This document shows, in pieces, positions 34,356 through 42,378 of a DNA stretch of 64,000 nt. The notes under the pieces were generated by a model that saw only the letters and a list, made by a program, of their open reading frames with translations, ran no database searches and had not been told where the DNA came from. The stretch is from Saccharothrix longispora (GTDB taxonomy: Bacteria; Actinomycetota; Actinomycetes; Mycobacteriales; Pseudonocardiaceae), in the NCBI RefSeq assembly GCF_030852425.1, contig NZ_NSDM01000021.1, forward strand, positions 55,680 to 119,679, written 5' to 3'. The position numbers were made by a program, and so were the translations under genes. Each line of letters opens with the position of its first letter. Positions within the stretch are counted from its first letter, which is position 1.

Positions 34356-35498
34356 ATGCCCGAGCCACGCCTGCCCGCGGTCGTGCTCGCCCTGGCGACC
34401 GCACTCGTCCTGACGACCCCGCCCGCCGCCGCGGCGCCGGCCGACACCGCCTTCGCGGTCGCCGAACTGCCCGGTCTGCCCGGTTACCCCACGCACCGCG
34501 CGATCGCCCTCAACGACCTCGGCCAGGTCGTGGGCGCCACCTACGGCAACGGCGCGCCGCACGCCGTGCTGTGGTCGCCGGGCGGTGCGGCCACCGACCT
34601 CGGCACGGGCGTGCCGACCGCGATCAACCGGCGCGGCCAGGTGCTCGGCCTGGTGCCCGTCAGCGGCGCGGGCCCGTACGTGCAGGAGCCGAAGATCTGG
34701 TTCGAGGGCCGGGTGACCGACCTGACCCCCGCCGGCGCGGGCTGGGTGATCGCGCAGGCGATCAACTCGCACGGCGTGGTGCCGATGACGTACTCGCCGT
34801 CGCCGGCGGGCTACCACCAGGACAGGGCGTCGGTGTGGCGGGACGGGCGGCACGTGCCGCTGCCGCTGCCCGGGGCGCACCTGTGGCTGGACGCGGTCAA
34901 CGACGCGGGCGTCGTCGTCGGGTCGAGGACGCCGATGTCGGGCGAGCCGTACGCGTTCCGCTGCCCGACCACCGCCTCGTGCGCGCCGCTGGCCGCCGCG
35001 CCCGGGACCGGCGGGTACGCGGTGGAGGCGGTCAACGAGGCCGGCGTGGTCGTCGGCAACCGGTACCCGCTCGCCCTGCGCTGGGAGGGGGACGCGGTGA
35101 CCGTGCTCGCCGACGAGGGTGGCGTGGCCGACGGCCCGCAGGCGATCAACGAGCGCGGCGACGTGGTGGGCTGGTCGGCGGTGGGCGGGGTCCGGCGCGC
35201 GGTCGTGTGGCCGGGCGGCGGGAAGCCGGTCGTGCTGGGCGTGCCCGGGCCTGCCGAGGCGGTCGCGGTCAACGAGCGCGGCGACGTGGTCGGCTGGACG
35301 TCCGCCGAGGACCCGGACGCGCCCAGGGCGTTCCTGTGGCGCGACGGGCGCGTCACCTACCTGGGGTCGCTCGGCGGTGCGCACAGCCTGCCGGTGGCGA
35401 TCAACGACCGGGGTGTCGTGGTCGGCGAGAGCACCACCGCCGACGGCGTCCTCAAGGCGGTGCGCTGGACCCCCGTCCCCACCACGCCGATCCACTGA
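34356..35498 (+). CDS. Secreted HAF-repeat (beta-propeller-like) protein
   Basis: A 380-residue protein with a signal peptide (about 1-28, AAAA) and six or more repeats of the HAF type, visible as AIALNDLGQVVG, AINRRGQVLG, AVNDAGVVVG, AVNEAGVVVG, AINERGDVVG, AVNERGDVVG and AINDRGVVVG, each followed by a WxxG strand pattern. Such repeats form extracellular propeller-like structures of unknown role. ATG 34356 has TGGAG upstream. No partner is evident from the neighbours. Confidence 0.85.
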   Translation: MPEPRLPAVVLALATALVLTTPPAAAAPADTAFAVAELPGLPGYPTHRAIALNDLGQVVGATYGNGAPHAVLWSPGGAATDLGTGVPTAINRRGQVLGLVPVSGAGPYVQEPKIWFEGRVTDLTPAGAGWVIAQAINSHGVVPMTYSPSPAGYHQDRASVWRDGRHVPLPLPGAHLWLDAVNDAGVVVGSRTPMSGEPYAFRCPTTASCAPLAAAPGTGGYAVEAVNEAGVVVGNRYPLALRWEGDAVTVLADEGGVADGPQAINERGDVVGWSAVGGVRRAVVWPGGGKPVVLGVPGPAEAVAVNERGDVVGWTSAEDPDAPRAFLWRDGRVTYLGSLGGAHSLPVAINDRGVVVGESTTADGVLKAVRWTPVPTTPIH

Positions 35499-35576
35499 CC
35501 TCCCCGCGGAGCGGCCACGCCCACGTCACGCAAGGCCGCGGCGGCGCCGACGACCGCACCGCCGTCGACCGCGACA

Positions 35577-35606
35577 CCGGCCGGCGCCTCCCCGGCCGGC
35601 GCCTCC
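35577..35606 (+). repeat. 15-bp tandem repeat upstream of zf-HC2 gene
   Basis: CCGGCCGGCGCCTCC is repeated exactly twice (35577-35591, 35592-35606), followed by a degenerate third copy. One plus frame reads PAGASPAGASPAD, as in a low-complexity linker, but no start or homologous protein is seen, so this may be the relic of a coding sequence or a simple intergenic repeat. Confidence 0.7.
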
Positions 35607-35755
35607 CCGGCCGACGCCCTCGTGGCCGCCACCTCCACCGCCGCGGCCGAGCTGCGCGGCCCGCCGGTCGCCCGCGCACGGCGTCGTCGCGCTGAACGGC
35701 CGGCCGAGCCGCGCATCCCGGGAACTTCCGCCGCCGGGTGACCGACAATGTCGGA

Positions 35756-36496
35756 GTGGACTGCGAGACGTGCCGCGAAGCCCTGTCCGCCCGCCTGGAC
35801 GGGGAAGCGGAGCCGGTGCCCGCCGCCGAGACCGACGCGCACCTGGCGGACTGCGCGGCGTGCCGGGCGTGGCAGGACGGCGCCGCGACCCTGACCAGGT
35901 CGTTGCGCCTGCGACCGGCCACGCCCACCCCGGACCTCGCCGCCGCCGTCGTGGCCGCCGCGCCCCCGGTCGTGCGCACGCGGGGCTGGTACCCGCGCGC
36001 CGGCCTGGCCGGCGTGGCGGTGGCCCAGCTGACCCTCGGCCTGTCCCAGGTGCTGGGCACGACCCCCGCCGCGGCGCAGGCGTCGGGGCACGGCATCCAC
36101 GGCTCGACGGGCACGCACCTGTTCAACGAGAGCACCGCGTGGAACCTGGCGCTGGGCCTGGGCCTGCTGTGGGCGGCCCTGCGCCCCCGCTCCGCCGCCG
36201 GCCTGCTCCCCGTGGTGGCCGCCTTCGTCACCGTCCTGGCCGCCTTCTCCACCCGCGACCTGATCGCCGGACAGGCCACCGCCACCCGCGTCACGTCGCA
36301 CGCGGTCCTGGTCCTGGGCCTGGCCCTGCTGCTGCTCGTCCGCCGCACCCACCGCACCCCGGACGGCACGAGCACCCCCGTGCCCACCGCGCCGGGCACG
36401 ACCGGCGCCCCCGCCGCACCGGACACCCCGCGCGCCGACCCGGAACCGCCGCACCACCCGCGCCTGAGGCCGGTCAGCCGCCGCGGGGTCGCGTGA
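35756..36496 (+). CDS. zf-HC2 zinc-finger membrane protein (anti-sigma-like)
   Basis: A 246-residue protein beginning with a putative zinc-finger of the anti-sigma type, CETCREALSARLDGE...HLADCAACRAW (the HC2 pattern), then a hydrophobic span near 80-110, further membrane helices (about 130-205; WNLALGLGLLWAALRP, LLPVVAAFVTVLAAF, AVLVLGLALLLLV) and a Pro-rich cytoplasmic tail. The zinc finger suggests binding of an ECF sigma factor, but no sigma gene is adjacent. The start could be GTG 35738 or GTG 35756; the second begins directly at the zinc finger. The 35499-35755 spacer holds only a 15-bp repeat. Confidence 0.75.
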   Translation: MDCETCREALSARLDGEAEPVPAAETDAHLADCAACRAWQDGAATLTRSLRLRPATPTPDLAAAVVAAAPPVVRTRGWYPRAGLAGVAVAQLTLGLSQVLGTTPAAAQASGHGIHGSTGTHLFNESTAWNLALGLGLLWAALRPRSAAGLLPVVAAFVTVLAAFSTRDLIAGQATATRVTSHAVLVLGLALLLLVRRTHRTPDGTSTPVPTAPGTTGAPAAPDTPRADPEPPHHPRLRPVSRRGVA

Positions 36497-36527
36497 CCTC
36501 GGCGGGCGGGCACGGCGTCCCCGGCCC

Positions 36528-37202
36528 TCACGGTCGGAAGCGGTAGCCGCGGCCCGGTTCGGTGAGCAGGTGGCGGGGTCGGGCGGGGTCCGGTTCGAGC
36601 TTGCGGCGCAACTGGGCCAGGTACACGCGCAGGTAGTGCGTCGCGTCCGTGTACGCCGGACCCCACACCGCCACCAGCAGGTCGTGCGCGCTGACGACCT
36701 CGCCGCCGGCCCGCACCAGGGCTTCCAGCAGGCCCCACTCGGTCGGCGTCAGGTGCACCTCGCCGCCGTCGCGGTGGATCTTCTTCGCGGCCAGGTCGGC
36801 GGTGAAGGACGCCGCCGACACGGGTGGTTCGCCGGACGGCCGCCGCGCCGAACGGCGCACGGCGGCGCGCACCCGCGCCAGGAACTCGTCCGTCCCGAAC
36901 GGCTTGGTGACGTAGTCGTCGGCGCCGGCGTCGAGGGCGCGCACCTTGTCCGCCGAGTCGAGCCGGGCGGACAGCACGACGATCGGCACGGTGCCGGCCC
37001 GGCGCACCTCGGCGATCACGTCGACGCCGTCCGCGTCCGGCAGGCCCAGGTCCAGCACGACGAGGTCCGGCCGCAGCGCGCACTCCCGCAGCGCGCCGGC
37101 GGCGTCGGCCGCGGTCCGCACGTCGTAGCCGTGCGCGGTGAGCGTGATCCGCAGCGCCCGTAAGAGCTGCGGGTCGTCGTCGACGAGCAGGACGGTGGTC
37201 AT
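36528..37202 (-). CDS. kdpE: KdpE-like response regulator
   Basis: A 224-residue OmpR-family response regulator. The receiver domain (about 1-115) has the acidic pocket VDDDP, phospho-acceptor Asp in LVVLDLGLPDADG near 53 and the lysine in DDYVTKPF; the C-terminal winged helix (about 130-224) ends RHLLTEPGRGYRF. The start ATG 37202 overlaps the KdpD stop by ATGA, so the two are co-translated. KdpE normally activates kdpFABC for high-affinity K+ uptake; those genes are not in this window. Confidence 0.92.
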   Translation of the reverse strand: MTTVLLVDDDPQLLRALRITLTAHGYDVRTAADAAGALRECALRPDLVVLDLGLPDADGVDVIAEVRRAGTVPIVVLSARLDSADKVRALDAGADDYVTKPFGTDEFLARVRAAVRRSARRPSGEPPVSAASFTADLAAKKIHRDGGEVHLTPTEWGLLEALVRAGGEVVSAHDLLVAVWGPAYTDATHYLRVYLAQLRRKLEPDPARPRHLLTEPGRGYRFRP

Positions 37203-39748
37203 GACGCCGTGGGCAGCGAGATGACGACGGTGAGGCCGCCACCGGGGGTGTCCTCGGCGGTGATGGCACCGCCCATGGCGTCCACGAACCCCTTGGCCAC
37301 GCTCAGGCCCAGCCCGACGCCGGGGGTGGCGTCGCGGTCGCCGAGCCGCTGGAACGGGGCGAACACCGCGTCCGCCGTGTTCTTCGGCAGGCCCTGGCCG
37401 TGGTCGACGACGCGCAGCTCCACGCGGTCGTGGTGGGCGCTGGCGCGCAGGGCGACCTCGGGTTCGTCGACCGCGATGGCGCCGTCGCCGTCCACGTCGA
37501 CCGCCCGGCGCGGGCTGAGCCTGCCGTGCCGCAGGGCGTTGTCCACGACGTTGGCCACGACGCGCTCCAGCAGCCCGAGGTCGGCGCGCACGGCCGGCAG
37601 CTCCTCCGCCACGTCGACGGACACGGTGCGGCGCTCGTCGATGCCCGCCAGGGCGCGCGCCACGACCTCGTCGAACGTGACGGCGCGCAGCTGCGGCGCC
37701 ACGGCGCCGGTGGCCAGGCGCGAGGAGTCGAGCAGGTTGTCGATCAACCCGGTGAGCCGGTCCGCGGAGATCTCGACGGTCTCCAGCAGGTCCGCGGTGT
37801 CCTGCTCCGACAGCCGCAGCTCGGCGTCGCGCAGGCTGCCGACGGCGGCCTTGATCGAGGTCAACGGCGTGCGCAGGTCGTGCCCGACGGCCGAGAGCAG
37901 GGCGGTGCGCAGCTCGGTGGTCTCGGCCCGCCGCTGCGCCTCGGCGGTCTCGGCGGCCATCCGCTGCTGCCGCAGCGCCATCAGCGCCTGCCCGGCGGCG
38001 GCCTCCAGGGCGCGCTGGTCGCCCGCGGGCAGGGTCCGGCCGCGCAGCGCCAGGTGCACGTCGGCGGTGACCGGCACGTCCACGTCCGCCTCGTCGGGTT
38101 CGTCGCACGGCCGGGGGCCGGCGCACGCCACGCGCTCCCACCCGCCGTCCCGACGCTCCAGCAGCGCCACGGACTCCAGCCCGAAGTTCTCCCGCACCTT
38201 CTCCAGCAGCCGCGCCAGCGGGTAGGGGCTGGTCAGCACGGTGCGGGCGTAGGAGGCGAGCAGCGCGGCCTCGGTGCGGGCCCGCGCGCCCTGCTCGCCC
38301 AGCCTGGCGGCGCGGTCCACGACGAGCGCGACCAGTGCGCCCACCACCAGCATCGCGATCAGCGTGACCACGTTCTCCGGCGTGGCCACGGCGAGGCTGT
38401 AGCGGGGCGCGGTGAAGAAGAAGTTCAGCAGCCCGGCCCCGAGCAGCGCCGCGCAGACCGCCGGGCCGAGGCCGCCGACCAGCGCGACCACGACGGTGGC
38501 CAGGAAGTAGCCGACGAGGTCGGTGGACACCGTCAGCCCGTCGTCCCACAGCAGGCCCAGGCCGGTCACCGCGCCCGGCAGCACGGCCGCCAGCGCCCAC
38601 CCGGCCAGCGCGCGGGACCGGCCCAGCGCGGTGCCGGCCGACCGCCGGCGCGGACCGCGACGCGCCTCGTCGTGCGTGACCATGTGCACGTCGATCGGCC
38701 CGGACGCCTGCACGACGGCCGAGCCGATGCCCTCGTCCAGCACGCGGGCCAGCCGCGAGCGGCGCGACGTGCCGAGGACCAGCTGGGTGGCGTTGACGCC
38801 GCGGGCGAACTCCAGCAACGCGGTCGGCACGTCGTCGCCCACCACGGTGTGGTAGGTCGCGCCCAGGTCCTCGGCGGTGCGCCGGGCGCCGCCCACGAGC
38901 CGGGGCGGCGCGCCGGCCAGCCCGTCGCCGCGCAGGACGTGCACGACGAGCAGGTCGGCCCCGGCGCGCAGCGCGATGCGGCGGGCGCGGCGGATCAGCG
39001 TCTCGCTCTCCGGGCCGCCGCTGATCGCCACGACGACCCGTTCGCGGGCCTCCCACGTGTCGGTGATGCGCTGCTCGCTGCGGTAGCGCTGCAACGCCAC
39101 GTCGACCTGGTCGGCGACCCACAGCAGGGCCAGCTCGCGCAGCGCCGTCAGGTTGCCGACGCGGAAGTAGTTGCCCAGCGCGGCGTCGATCTTGTGCGCG
39201 GCGTAGACGTTGCCGTGCGCCAGCCGGCGGCGCAGCGCCTCGGGCGTGAGGTCGACCAGCTCGACCTGCTCGGCGCGGCGCACGACCTCGTCGGGCACGG
39301 TCTCGCGCTGCTCGACGCCGGTGATGCGGGCCACGACGTCGTTGAGCGACTCCAGGTGCTGCACGTTGACCGTGGACAGCACGTCGACGCCCGCGTCGAG
39401 CAGCTCCTCCACGTCCTGCCAGCGCTTGGCGTTGCGCGAGCCGGGCGCGTTGGTGTGCGCCAGCTCGTCCACCACGACCACCTCGGGCGCGCGGGCCAGC
39501 ACCGCGTCCACGTCCAGCTCGGCCAGCTCGACGCCGCGGTGCGCCACCACCCGCAGCGGCAAGCGCTCCAGCCCGTCGAGCAGGGCGGCGGTCCTCTCCC
39601 GGCCGTGCGTCTCGACCAGCCCCACGACCACGTCGGTGCCCCGCTCCCGGCGCCGGCGCGCCTCGCCGAGCATGGCGAACGTCTTGCCCACACCGGGTGC
39701 CGCGCCCAGGTAGATCCGCAGCTCCCCGCGCTTGCGCCTGCTGTCCAC
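37199..39748 (-). CDS. kdpD: KdpD-like osmosensitive K+ sensor histidine kinase
   Basis: An 849-residue KdpD. Order: N-terminal KdpD domain with Walker A GAAPGVGKT (15-23) and VVVDELAHTNAPGSRN, a universal-stress-protein-like domain (about 245-365), four closely packed transmembrane helices (DUF4118, about 385-490), a GAF-like region, HisKA with the phospho-acceptor His in VGHDLRTPLTSIKAAV (about 645), and HATPase with VVANVVDNALRHG and GVGLGLSVAKGFV. It senses K+ limitation or ionic strength at the membrane. Co-translated with kdpE; kdpFABC is absent within 27 kb upstream and 24 kb downstream in this window. Confidence 0.94.
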   Translation of the reverse strand: MDSRRKRGELRIYLGAAPGVGKTFAMLGEARRRRERGTDVVVGLVETHGRERTAALLDGLERLPLRVVAHRGVELAELDVDAVLARAPEVVVVDELAHTNAPGSRNAKRWQDVEELLDAGVDVLSTVNVQHLESLNDVVARITGVEQRETVPDEVVRRAEQVELVDLTPEALRRRLAHGNVYAAHKIDAALGNYFRVGNLTALRELALLWVADQVDVALQRYRSEQRITDTWEARERVVVAISGGPESETLIRRARRIALRAGADLLVVHVLRGDGLAGAPPRLVGGARRTAEDLGATYHTVVGDDVPTALLEFARGVNATQLVLGTSRRSRLARVLDEGIGSAVVQASGPIDVHMVTHDEARRGPRRRSAGTALGRSRALAGWALAAVLPGAVTGLGLLWDDGLTVSTDLVGYFLATVVVALVGGLGPAVCAALLGAGLLNFFFTAPRYSLAVATPENVVTLIAMLVVGALVALVVDRAARLGEQGARARTEAALLASYARTVLTSPYPLARLLEKVRENFGLESVALLERRDGGWERVACAGPRPCDEPDEADVDVPVTADVHLALRGRTLPAGDQRALEAAAGQALMALRQQRMAAETAEAQRRAETTELRTALLSAVGHDLRTPLTSIKAAVGSLRDAELRLSEQDTADLLETVEISADRLTGLIDNLLDSSRLATGAVAPQLRAVTFDEVVARALAGIDERRTVSVDVAEELPAVRADLGLLERVVANVVDNALRHGRLSPRRAVDVDGDGAIAVDEPEVALRASAHHDRVELRVVDHGQGLPKNTADAVFAPFQRLGDRDATPGVGLGLSVAKGFVDAMGGAITAEDTPGGGLTVVISLPTAS

Positions 39749-39972
39749 GTCCCCAGTCTGCTCCCGGTCCCCGCCGGGCGACGAGCCGGTCGCCGGGTGC
39801 CCGGCGCGCCGGTGACCGGACCGACCGACCGGCTCCGCTCCGTGGCGGCGGGACCACGGACCGGGTTCGAAGTGTTCACCCGGAGTTCGGCGGCTCGCAC
39901 CACCGGAACACGTGGCCGACTCACGATACTTCGCTGCGCCGCCGCTGTTCGGGCCAGATCGGAGTCCCCCGC

Positions 39973-41670
39973 ATGCCGCACCACCACCACGGCCACGACC
40001 ACCACCACGACCACCACCACGAGGAGGTCGAGGGGAGTTGGCGCGACGACCGCGACGACCGTCCCCTGTCCGTGGCGCGGCGCGGGTTCCTGGCCGGGCT
40101 GGGCGCGGCCGGGATCGCGACGGCGGTGGGCGCGACGCCGGCGCACGCGCACGACGACCGCCCGGCGCGGCCGGTGAACCCGTGGGGTGGGCGGAACCGC
40201 TGGTACGCGGGTGACCACCACATCCACACCAAGTACTCGTCCGACGGGCAGTACGAGGTGGCGCAGCAGGTCGCGAAGGCGCGGCAGCACGGGCTGGACT
40301 GGGTCGTCATCACCGACCACGGCGGGGTGGCGCACGAGAAGTTCTCGATCGACCAGGTGACGCCGGACATCGAGCGGGCGCGCCGCTCGTACCGGGACGT
40401 GCTGGTCTACCAGGGTCTGGAGTGGAACATCCCGGGCGCGGAGCACGCGACGGTGTTCCTGCCGCCCGGCCGCTCCACCGTGGACATCCTGCGCGCCTTC
40501 GAGGCCGCCTACGACGGCGGCGTGCTGTCCACGCCCGCGGCGCAGGGCGGCAAGGGGCTGATCACCCGCTCCACGAGCGCGGACGGCGAGCCGTACGCGT
40601 TGGCGGCGTTGCGCTACCTGGAGTCGCAGGTGCTGTCCGGCCGCACGGAGATCGCGCTGATGTTCGCCAACCACCCGGCGAGGCGCGGCGTGGACAGCCC
40701 GCACGAGATCCGCGGCTGGCGCGACGCGGCGCCGGACGTGGCGGTCGGCATGGAGGGCGCGCCCGGCCACCAGGCGGCGGGCATCAGCACCGCGAACGGC
40801 GGGCGGGGCGGCGCGCGCGGGTACTACGACGGGTCGCCGAACCAGGACAGCTTCCCCGGCTTCGCGCCCACGGCCACCGAGAACCCGTACCGCACCTACG
40901 GCGGCTTCGACTGGATGACCGCGAAGGTCGGCGGCCTGTGGGACTCGCTGCTCGCCGAGGGGCGGCCGTGGTGGGTGACGGCCACCTCGGACGCCCACCA
41001 GGTGCACCGGGACACGTTCAGGCCGGGTCCCGGCGACCACGGCACCACGGGCAGCAAGGGCGCGCCGGTCGACACCGGCGTGGAGCAGGTCTTCGGCGAC
41101 TACTTCCCCGGCTTCTACAGCTCCACGCTGGTCGGCTCGGACTCGAAGTCCTACGTGGACGTCATGCGGGGCATGCAGGGCGGCAAGGTCGTCGCCGTGC
41201 ACGGCCGCGTCGTCGACGGCCTGAACGTGCGGGTGCGCTCGCTCGGCGAGGGCGACAACCGGGGCGTCACGATCGGCGGGCGCACGTTCGTGCGGCGCGG
41301 CGACGACGTCGAGGTGACCGTCGAGGTCGACCTGGCGCGGGGCGCCAACTTCTCCGGCGTGGTGCCCCGGCTGGCGAAGGTCGACCTCGTCGCGGGCCCG
41401 ATCACCGGCCCGGTGGCCGACCGCGACGCGTTCAGCGCGCCGCTCACCACGGTCGTGAAGACCTTCGAGGTGGGCCGGAGGGCGCGCGGCACGGTGAAGT
41501 TCACGCACACCTTCCGCGACATCGACGGCGCGTTCTACCTGCGGCTGCGCGGTTCGGACGGCAACCGGCTGACCTCGGACGGCAACCCGGTGATGGACGT
41601 CCTCGGTGACGCCGACCCGTGGTCGGACCTGTGGTTCTACGCGAACCCGGTGTTCGTCGACGTCATCTGA
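39973..41670 (+). CDS. Tat-exported PHP-domain phosphoesterase, His-rich N-terminus
   Basis: A 565-residue metallophosphoesterase-like protein. It opens with an extreme His cluster, 11 histidines in residues 3-16 (HHHHGHDHHHDHHH), then a twin-arginine signal (ARRGFLAGLGAAG, cleavage near ATPAHA). The PHP domain shows GDHHIHTKYSSDG, VVITDHGG, a central ANHPAR and WWVTATSDAHQ, the usual metal ligands of this superfamily. A beta-rich C-terminal domain follows (about 410-565). Tat export suggests metal loading before export; the His-rich tract lies N-terminal to the signal and would be removed or stay cytoplasmic. ATG 39973 is the only start keeping the His tract. It is coupled by TGATG overlap to the next gene. 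Confidence 0.9.
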   Translation: MPHHHHGHDHHHDHHHEEVEGSWRDDRDDRPLSVARRGFLAGLGAAGIATAVGATPAHAHDDRPARPVNPWGGRNRWYAGDHHIHTKYSSDGQYEVAQQVAKARQHGLDWVVITDHGGVAHEKFSIDQVTPDIERARRSYRDVLVYQGLEWNIPGAEHATVFLPPGRSTVDILRAFEAAYDGGVLSTPAAQGGKGLITRSTSADGEPYALAALRYLESQVLSGRTEIALMFANHPARRGVDSPHEIRGWRDAAPDVAVGMEGAPGHQAAGISTANGGRGGARGYYDGSPNQDSFPGFAPTATENPYRTYGGFDWMTAKVGGLWDSLLAEGRPWWVTATSDAHQVHRDTFRPGPGDHGTTGSKGAPVDTGVEQVFGDYFPGFYSSTLVGSDSKSYVDVMRGMQGGKVVAVHGRVVDGLNVRVRSLGEGDNRGVTIGGRTFVRRGDDVEVTVEVDLARGANFSGVVPRLAKVDLVAGPITGPVADRDAFSAPLTTVVKTFEVGRRARGTVKFTHTFRDIDGAFYLRLRGSDGNRLTSDGNPVMDVLGDADPWSDLWFYANPVFVDVI

Positions 41671-42194
41671 TGACCTGGATCGGGGTCGTGCCCGTCCTCC
41701 CCGGCGGCGGGCACGGCGCGGCCCACCTGGACGCGCTCGTGCTGGCGGCGATCGGGGACGCGGACTTCGTGTTCACCCACGTCGACCACCGGGGACCGGT
41801 GGCGGTCACCGCCGTTTCGGCGCACGTCACCGGCGAGCCGGTGGCGGAACTGCTGGGCGCGCCGGTGTCCACACCGGACTCCGCGGACTCACCCGGCGCA
41901 CGCGCGGCCGTCGGTGCGCGTGACCGCACCGACGGCCGTTGCATCCGCTTCCCGGGGCAGGGCGCGCTGACCGGCACGCACCCGGCGGCGGAGGTCGTGG
42001 CCCGCTCGGCGATCGAGCGGGTCGTGGGCATCGGGGTGCCGGTGGCGCCGACCGACCCGGTGGAGACGCTGGGCTTCCTGCGCCCGGTGTGCCGGGACGG
42101 CGAACTGGTGCTGCTCGTGGAACCCGCGGTGGGCGGGGTGCTGCGACCGGCGGAGTCGGAGAACCCGCACGAGTGCTGCGGCGGCGCGCACTGA
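41670..42194 (+). CDS. Unknown protein coupled to PHP phosphoesterase, 174 aa
   Basis: ATG 41670 overlaps the PHP gene stop (TGATG), so translation is coupled. The protein starts MTWIGVVPVLPGGGHGAAHLD, has an internal FVFTHVDHRGPVAVTAVSAHV segment and ends with ENPHECCGGAH, a Cys/His-rich tail that could bind metal. No signal peptide or known domain is recognised. Given its partner's His-rich region, a role in metal supply or sensing is possible but unproven. A perfect terminator follows at 42325-42360. The same frame stays coding-like for 38 codons past the stop (to 42309). Confidence 0.75.
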   Translation: MTWIGVVPVLPGGGHGAAHLDALVLAAIGDADFVFTHVDHRGPVAVTAVSAHVTGEPVAELLGAPVSTPDSADSPGARAAVGARDRTDGRCIRFPGQGALTGTHPAAEVVARSAIERVVGIGVPVAPTDPVETLGFLRPVCRDGELVLLVEPAVGGVLRPAESENPHECCGGAH

Positions 42195-42324
42195 CGTGAC
42201 GGGCCGCGGAGGTCCGGCGGCGCGCCGGCCGCGAACGGGCAGCCCGTGCGGGTCGTCACGCTGCTGGGCCAGGAGATCGCCCTGCCCGGCTGCCGGATGG
42301 GTTTCTGATCGGCTCGTGACGCGG

Positions 42325-42360
42325 CACCGCGCCCGACCGCAGGAACGGTCGGGCGCGGTG
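42325..42360. terminator. Perfect 15-bp bidirectional terminator
   Basis: CACCGCGCCCGACCG (42325-42339) and CGGTCGGGCGCGGTG (42346-42360) form a perfect 15-bp stem with loop CAGGAA, between the PHP operon and the converging DHA2 transporter gene. Confidence 0.85.
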
Positions 42361-42378
42361 TGCCCGCGAACGGGGGGG

